Shown here: one piece after another, positions 6,551 through 8,100 of the stretch | How the letters are laid out: each line of letters begins with the position of its first letter | Numbering within the stretch: position 1 is the stretch's first letter | NCBI GenBank assembly: GCA_027041035.1 | Contig: JALULB010000287.1 | Coordinates: 1 to 8,100, forward strand | Reading direction: 5' to 3' | From: Sedimenticola sp. | GTDB taxonomy: Bacteria > Pseudomonadota > Gammaproteobacteria > Chromatiales > Chromatiaceae | Length of the DNA: 8,100 nucleotides | The notes under the pieces: generated by a model | Told to the model about the DNA's origin: nothing | Database searches by the model: none | The model's input: only the letters and a program-made list of their open reading frames with translations | Position numbers and translations under genes: made by a program

Positions 6551-6638
6551 AAGGCATTTCCGCAAGATCAGGAAAGAAACTCATGATTTCATCCACCGGG
6601 CCGTTACCCTCTCACCCAACACCCTTTCGAGGATGACC
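6551..6638. promoter_or_regulatory. Divergent control region between metallopeptidase and slt
   Basis: These 88 bases must carry start signals for both divergent genes unless transcription enters from farther away. Only the slt ribosome binding site is clear: GAGG at 6629-6632, 6 bases before its ATG. A possible plus-strand pair TTTCCG (6557-6562) and CATGAT (6582-6587) has a 19-base spacer and weak matches. I call no specific promoter. Confidence 0.3.
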
Positions 6639-8100
6639 ATGCGCATAGCCGAGCTATTGTTTCATGCGGCCCGTCCGGCGGCAATCTTCGCCGCCTTGTT
6701 CATCGTCCTGGTCGGCGGCGGCCCGCGTGGAAACGCCATCGCCGGGGAAGCCTCTCTGACACAGCAACGCGACCGCTTCCTGCAAGCCGAAAAGGCATTG
6801 AAGACCGGCGACAAGGCAAGCTACCGCCGCCTCAAGGCGGGACTGTCCGACTACCCCCTCTATCCCTACCTGATCTACGCCGAACACCGCCGGCGGCTCG
6901 CCAACCTGACCCCGGCCAAGCTGATACGCTTCGAGGAGGACTACCAGGACACCCCATTGCCGGCGCTGCTGCGACGCCAATGGCTGAACCTGAAGGCCGC
7001 CCGCCAACAATGGTACGACTTCCTGAAGGGCTACCAGAAAGACAACAGCATCAGCCGTCAATGCCATTACCTGAATGCACTGATCCATACCGGTCGTCGC
7101 GTCATCGCCCACCGCCAGGTGCCCGAACTGTGGCTCAGCGGCCGCAACCGGCCGAAGGCCTGCGACCCGGTATTCAACGACTGGATCGCGCACGGGAAAC
7201 TGACCCCCGGGCTGCTACGCCAACGCACTCGCCTGGCAATGGCGGCGGGCTCGACGAAACTGGTGCGCCACCTGGCCAAACGCATGTCGGCGCGCGACAA
7301 GCGCTTCGCCCGGACATGGCTGAAGATGATGGCCAAACCCAGCCTGTTGCTGGACGGGAAGCAACACCTGCCACGGCACAAACTGCGCGATGTCGCCTAT
7401 GCCCCGATACTGGCGAAACTGATCCGCGAGGACAGCGCCGGCGTGTTGAAGCAGTGGCCCGCGCTGACGAAACGCCTCGCCCTGCCCGCCGCCACGCGGC
7501 AACAGCTGGCGCGAAAACTCGGCTTTCGCCTGCTCTCGGACAAGCACCCCCAAGCGCTCGAATTCCTCGACCGGCTCGATCTGCCCAGCGACGATATCAA
7601 GCTGCACGAACGCCGCCTGCGCGCCGCCATCGCCACGCGTGACTGGCCCCGATTGCTGCGCTGGCTGCGGGCGCTGCCCGAGCAGGCCCGCGAAACCGAA
7701 CGCTGGCGCTACTGGAGAGCACGCGCGCTGGAAGCCGTCGGCATCGAAGCGGAGGCGAAAAAGCTCTACGCCAAGGTCGCCCGGGAGCGCAGTTACTACG
7801 GCTTTCTCGCCGCCGACCGCATCGGCGCCGACTACAATCTGTTGAACAACCCGGTCGCGGTCAGCGAGGCCTCGCTGGCCGACATCGAGGACGCCCCGGC
7901 GCTGGCGCGCATGCGCGAGCTATACGCATTGAATCGCGCCACCGACGCGCGCCGCGAATGGCGCGAATTCACCGCCGACATGCCGGTCGCTCGACTTCAG
8001 GCCGCGGCGAAGCTGGCACAACATCAGGGCTGGCTGGATCGCGCGATCTTCACCCTGGCGCGCACCGGCTATTGGGACGACCTGGAACTGCGCTTTCCGC
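6639..8100 (+). CDS. slt: Soluble lytic murein transglycosylase, 3'-truncated by the window edge
   Basis: Slt cleaves the MurNAc-GlcNAc bond of peptidoglycan with formation of 1,6-anhydro ends, in the periplasm. The frame is open from ATG 6639 to the window edge (487 codons). It starts with a signal peptide: a hydrophobic core at about residues 12-26 and likely cleavage after AIA (residue 35). The mature part matches the helical U-domain and linker of E. coli Slt70 from memory. Matches include LSDYPLYPYLIY (about 69-80), the later QCHYLNALIHTG, ELWLSGRNRPKACDPVF.DW, RLAMAAG, ERWRYWRARALE and RSYYGFLAADRIGADYNL. The catalytic domain with its Glu lies beyond the right edge, so activity cannot be judged here. 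The start is supported by GAGG 6 bases upstream. No frameshift is seen in the visible part. Confidence 0.95.
   Translation, partial: MRIAELLFHAARPAAIFAALFIVLVGGGPRGNAIAGEASLTQQRDRFLQAEKALKTGDKASYRRLKAGLSDYPLYPYLIYAEHRRRLANLTPAKLIRFEEDYQDTPLPALLRRQWLNLKAARQQWYDFLKGYQKDNSISRQCHYLNALIHTGRRVIAHRQVPELWLSGRNRPKACDPVFNDWIAHGKLTPGLLRQRTRLAMAAGSTKLVRHLAKRMSARDKRFARTWLKMMAKPSLLLDGKQHLPRHKLRDVAYAPILAKLIREDSAGVLKQWPALTKRLALPAATRQQLARKLGFRLLSDKHPQALEFLDRLDLPSDDIKLHERRLRAAIATRDWPRLLRWLRALPEQARETERWRYWRARALEAVGIEAEAKKLYAKVARERSYYGFLAADRIGADYNLLNNPVAVSEASLADIEDAPALARMRELYALNRATDARREWREFTADMPVARLQAAAKLAQHQGWLDRAIFTLARTGYWDDLELRFP

Noticed and set aside
1..8100. Search by eye for tRNA genes, CRISPR arrays, insertion sequences, prophage or defence genes
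   Set aside because: No regularly spaced repeats, terminal inverted repeats, transposase or integrase motifs, or tRNA-like folds were seen; every large frame is accounted for by chromosomal genes.

Overview
The window is ordinary chromosomal DNA of high GC content with dense coding on both strands. DnaE, DHFR and Slt all read like their E. coli counterparts, with the residues that mark the gammaproteobacterial forms. This suggests a high-GC, free-living gammaproteobacterium; genus and lifestyle cannot be fixed from the sequence. There is no tRNA or rRNA gene, CRISPR array, insertion sequence or sign of recent transfer.

Layout, left to right. (1) 2-2380 (+): the C-terminal two thirds of dnaE, the replicative DNA polymerase alpha subunit, cut by the left edge. 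(2) 2489-3013 (-): folA, dihydrofolate reductase, convergent with dnaE. Upstream it has a perfect TATAAT box behind a dense run of overlapping palindromes. (3) 3014-3369: a 356-base non-coding stretch carrying the folA promoter at one end and a probable promoter for the next gene at the other. (4) 3370-4314 (+): an exported metallo-beta-lactamase-fold hydrolase. (5) 5735-4359 (-): a two-gene operon of a small Sel1-repeat protein followed, 3 bases later, by a single-pass membrane protein with two calcium-loop-like motifs. (6) 6550-5858 (-): a YgjP/COG1451-type zinc metallopeptidase. (7) 6639-8100 (+): the N-terminal 487 residues of the soluble lytic transglycosylase Slt, cut by the right edge before its catalytic domain.

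The genes do not form one pathway. DnaE and FolA serve DNA synthesis (polymerisation and the folate pool for thymidylate). Slt is a periplasmic cell-wall enzyme, divergent from the metallopeptidase gene with 88 bases between the chosen start codons. The least explained unit is the Sel1/calcium-loop pair. I found no convincing new multi-gene system; the best leads are that pair, the palindromic folA control region and the non-coding stretch at 3100-3300.
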